From Fibrella forsythiae (GTDB lineage Bacteria; Bacteroidota; Bacteroidia; Cytophagales; Spirosomataceae): 64,000 nucleotides of DNA. The notes under the pieces were generated by a model. That model searched no databases. It worked only from the letters and a program-made list of their open reading frames with translations, and was not told the origin of the DNA. Of the stretch, positions 62,199-64,000 are shown piece after piece; the first letter of the stretch is position 1, and the number at the start of each line of letters is the position of its first letter. The stretch covers positions 186,001-250,000 of the forward strand of contig NZ_JAFMYW010000009.1 of NCBI RefSeq assembly GCF_017353175.1, given 5' to 3'. Made by a program: the position numbers and the translations under genes.

Positions 62199-62975
62199 AT
62201 GACCTCACACGAGATTGATTACAAAATCATTGGTGAAGACATTCAGGTGGTTGAGATTGAACTCGACCCCAACGAAACCGTGATTGCCGAAGCGGGCAGC
62301 ATGCTTTTCATGGAAGACGGCATCGTTTTCGAAACCAAAATGGGCGATGGCTCACAACCCGATCAGGGATTCATGGGCAAGTTATTGCAGGCAGGTACCC
62401 GCCTCATCACGGGCGAATCACTGTTTATGACTCACTTCACCAACCGGGGAACTGGCAAGCGAAAAGTGGCCTTTGCAGCGCCTTATCCCGGCACGGTAAT
62501 GCCGATCAATCTGGGCAGCATTTACCAGAATACGTTGATTGTGCAGAAAGACGGTTTCCTCTGCGCAGCATTGGGAACGCGGCTGGGTATTCACTTCAAT
62601 CAGCGGTTTGGCACCGGCCTGTTTGGAGGCGAAGGGTTCATTCTCGCCAAAGTGATGGGCGACGGAATGGCCTTTGTACATGCGGGCGGCGTAGTGATGG
62701 AAAAGCAGTTGAACAACGAAACCCTGCGGGTGGATACCGGTTGTGTGGTGGCGTTTGAGCCGCAGATCAATTTCAGCATCGAGCGGGCTGGCGGGCTGCG
62801 CAGCATGGTATTTGGCGGTGAGGGCTTGTTCCTGGCCACGCTGCGTGGTACCGGCCGCGTCTGGATCCAGTCGATGCCGATCTCGAAACTGGTGCAACGC
62901 CTGTCGCCGGCGGGTGGTCAGGCCAATAAGGAAGCAGGCTCTGTGCTGGGTCAGTTAGGCAACCTGTTTGAATAA
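62199..62975 (+). CDS. AIM24/TIGR00266 family protein
   Basis: The 258-residue protein has the tryptophan-RNA-binding-attenuator-like beta-helix of the AIM24 family: '[20 protein letters not shown]', '[15 protein letters not shown]', '[13 protein letters not shown]', '[20 protein letters not shown]', '[13 protein letters not shown]' and '[19 protein letters not shown]'. The function in bacteria is not established. There is no signal peptide. It stands alone between the amber-interrupted gene and a small conserved gene. Confidence 0.9.
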   Translation: MTSHEIDYKIIGEDIQVVEIELDPNETVIAEAGSMLFMEDGIVFETKMGDGSQPDQGFMGKLLQAGTRLITGESLFMTHFTNRGTGKRKVAFAAPYPGTVMPINLGSIYQNTLIVQKDGFLCAALGTRLGIHFNQRFGTGLFGGEGFILAKVMGDGMAFVHAGGVVMEKQLNNETLRVDTGCVVAFEPQINFSIERAGGLRSMVFGGEGLFLATLRGTGRVWIQSMPISKLVQRLSPAGGQANKEAGSVLGQLGNLFE

Positions 62976-63067
62976 GTTCATAAGCCGGTGTGTTATCGTC
63001 TGCCAGCGCGCCGGCCTGAACTTTCGGGCCATTCCCTCCGTTTTTAAGAGCATATCGATACATTGTA

Positions 63068-63358
63068 ATGGAAGTTATTTGCACGAACGACAATTTTCCG
63101 GCCCCGGTACTGGCCTTTTACGCTGAGTTTGGCGTGAAAACGCCGAAGCGTGATACACTGTACACCATTCGGCAGGTAAAACAACATACAACTGGCGACA
63201 CCGGCGTGCTACTGGCCGAAATTCAGAACCCCGACGTACCTGTTAAACACCCGGTACTGGGCGAGATCTGGTTTGAGCCGACATTCAATATCAACCGGTT
63301 TGCCACGCTGATGGGGCAGCCTGTTCGGGAAGAAGAACTGGCCGATGTGAATGTGTAA
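63068..63358 (+). CDS. Small conserved hypothetical protein
   Basis: A 96-residue protein without signal peptide or membrane segment: 'MEVICTNDNFPAPVLAFYAE', 'LYTIRQVKQHTTGDTGVLLA', 'HPVLGEIWFEPTFNINRF'. It looks like a compact mixed alpha/beta protein that I recall from other Cytophagales without a function. A terminator follows at 63391. Confidence 0.7.
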   Translation: MEVICTNDNFPAPVLAFYAEFGVKTPKRDTLYTIRQVKQHTTGDTGVLLAEIQNPDVPVKHPVLGEIWFEPTFNINRFATLMGQPVREEELADVNV

Positions 63359-63390
63359 ACAGGAAATGCATAGCGTTTCATAAGTACCAG

Positions 63391-63416
63391 GCCGGGTCGT
63401 CGATCCGGCTTTTTTG
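63391..63416 (+). terminator. Rho-independent terminator
   Basis: The GCCGG...CCGGC stem (63391-63395 with 63405-63409) with a small loop is followed by TTTTTTG, about 30 bases after the stop of the small conserved gene. Confidence 0.8.
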
Positions 63417-63539
63417 TGCGTTTACCAGAGCCATCATGCTGCGCCCCGACGTACATGGCGTGATGGCTTTGAAGCCGTTATAAGGAAAAATACGTAAGCA
63501 AACAGATAGCTGCTCTATAGACTTATATAGCGAAAGTTG

Positions 63540-63547
63540 TACCTTTG
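63540..63547 (+). promoter_or_regulatory. Possible Bacteroidota -7 promoter element
   Basis: TACCTTTG matches TAnnTTTG and lies about 110 bases upstream of the flavin monooxygenase start in an AT-rich stretch. No clear TTTG -33 partner is present, so this is tentative. Confidence 0.35.
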
Positions 63548-63657
63548 ATCGTCTAAATGGAAAATGGTTTCTTGAAATAAGGCTATTTTGTGTGGCTTTC
63601 GGTACACTGTTTGTTGCATGGTTATCAGGTTAAATTTACCTGCTTAAAGACGCACGT

Positions 63658-64000
63658 ATGATCGCTACTGCCTGTATAATCGGGGCGGGTTCGTCTGGTA
63701 TTTCGGCGGCTAAAGTGCTGCACCAGCATGGCATTGCTTTCGACTGTTTCGAGAAAGGGTCGGCTATTGGTGGAAACTGGCGGTACGGTAATGATAATGG
63801 TATGTCGTCGGCTTATAAATCACTGCATATCAATACAAACCGGAACGTGATGGCCTATAGCGATTTCCCGATGCCAGCCGATTATCCCATGTTCCCGCAT
63901 CACAGCCAGATCATCCGCTATTTTGAGGAATATGTACGGCATTTCGGCGTGGCCGATAAAATTACATTCAACACGTCAGTAGAGGACGTCAGCCGCAGCG
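63658..64000 (+). CDS. Flavin-containing monooxygenase (3' cut)
   Basis: The frame starts at ATG 63658 and is open to the window end, 114 codons. It has the FAD-binding 'CIIGAGSSGISAAKVL' (residues 6-21), 'CFEKGSAIGGNWRY' and 'YKSLHINTNRNVMAYSDFPM', typical of FMO/Baeyer-Villiger-type NAD(P)H-dependent monooxygenases. The rest is outside. The substrate cannot be deduced. It follows a terminator and an AT-rich promoter-like gap, so it starts a new unit. Confidence 0.88.
   Translation, partial: MIATACIIGAGSSGISAAKVLHQHGIAFDCFEKGSAIGGNWRYGNDNGMSSAYKSLHINTNRNVMAYSDFPMPADYPMFPHHSQIIRYFEEYVRHFGVADKITFNTSVEDVSRS

Overview
The window comes from a Bacteroidota genome, most likely the order Cytophagales and close to Spirosoma and relatives. 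This is inferred from two SusC/SusD pairs, a type IX secretion C-terminal domain on a mannanase, moderately high GC, few Shine-Dalgarno sequences, and start codons that often follow intergenic hairpins directly. No tRNA, rRNA, CRISPR array or insertion sequence was seen. Both ends cut a gene.

Region 1 (1-19285, all on +) is an aromatic-acid catabolic island. It begins with a fumarylacetoacetate hydrolase-family gene (cut), a small monooxygenase-fold protein, a cyclase-family hydrolase and a salicylate-hydroxylase-like flavoprotein. Next come 4-hydroxybenzoate 3-monooxygenase (pobA), a secreted DUF3237 protein, and an MFS transporter overlapping a crotonase and a feruloyl-CoA synthase (hydroxycinnamate entry). 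After these lie a MetE-like protein, a secreted alpha/beta hydrolase and an amidohydrolase. The protocatechuate beta-ketoadipate branch completes it: a pcaD-pcaC fusion, pcaH, pcaG, pcaB, pcaF and a fused pcaI-pcaJ.

Region 2 (19517-24259) holds a secreted BNR-repeat propeller, an Rpn-type PD-(D/E)XK nuclease gene, and a minus-strand GtaA/DUF4965 secreted protein. A decayed copy of the DUF4965 3' end lies on the other side of the rpn gene. Region 3 (24496-36881, minus) is a mannan-type utilisation locus: SusC, SusD, an IPT/TIG surface lipoprotein, a GH26 mannanase with T9SS tail and a TolB-like propeller, with a TPR histidine kinase and LuxR-type response regulator.

Region 4 (37447-59422) is a glucuronoxylan locus. 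It has a LacI regulator with operator-like sites, SusC/SusD, a sialate O-acetylesterase-like carbohydrate esterase, an exported RraA-family protein, a Tat-exported enolase-superfamily dehydratase, GH115 and GH67 alpha-glucuronidases, a CE15 glucuronoyl esterase, an SDR overlapping GH67, a pirin, a GH43 and a GH10 xylanase. Region 5 (59516-64000) is mixed: an NmrA-like protein, a lipoprotein, a GNAT, a small gene with an in-frame amber stop, an AIM24-like protein, a conserved small protein and a cut flavin monooxygenase.

Together, regions 1 and 4 could take apart feruloylated or lignin-linked glucuronoxylan: CE15, GH115, GH67, GH10, GH43 and the esterase free the sugars, while feruloyl-CoA synthase, PobA and the pca genes consume the released phenolics. 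Two unexplained sequence patterns run through everything. Most intergenic gaps are filled by long inverted repeats, many built from short repeated words. The octamer ACGTACCT occurs at least 44 times, about twenty times the naive expectation.
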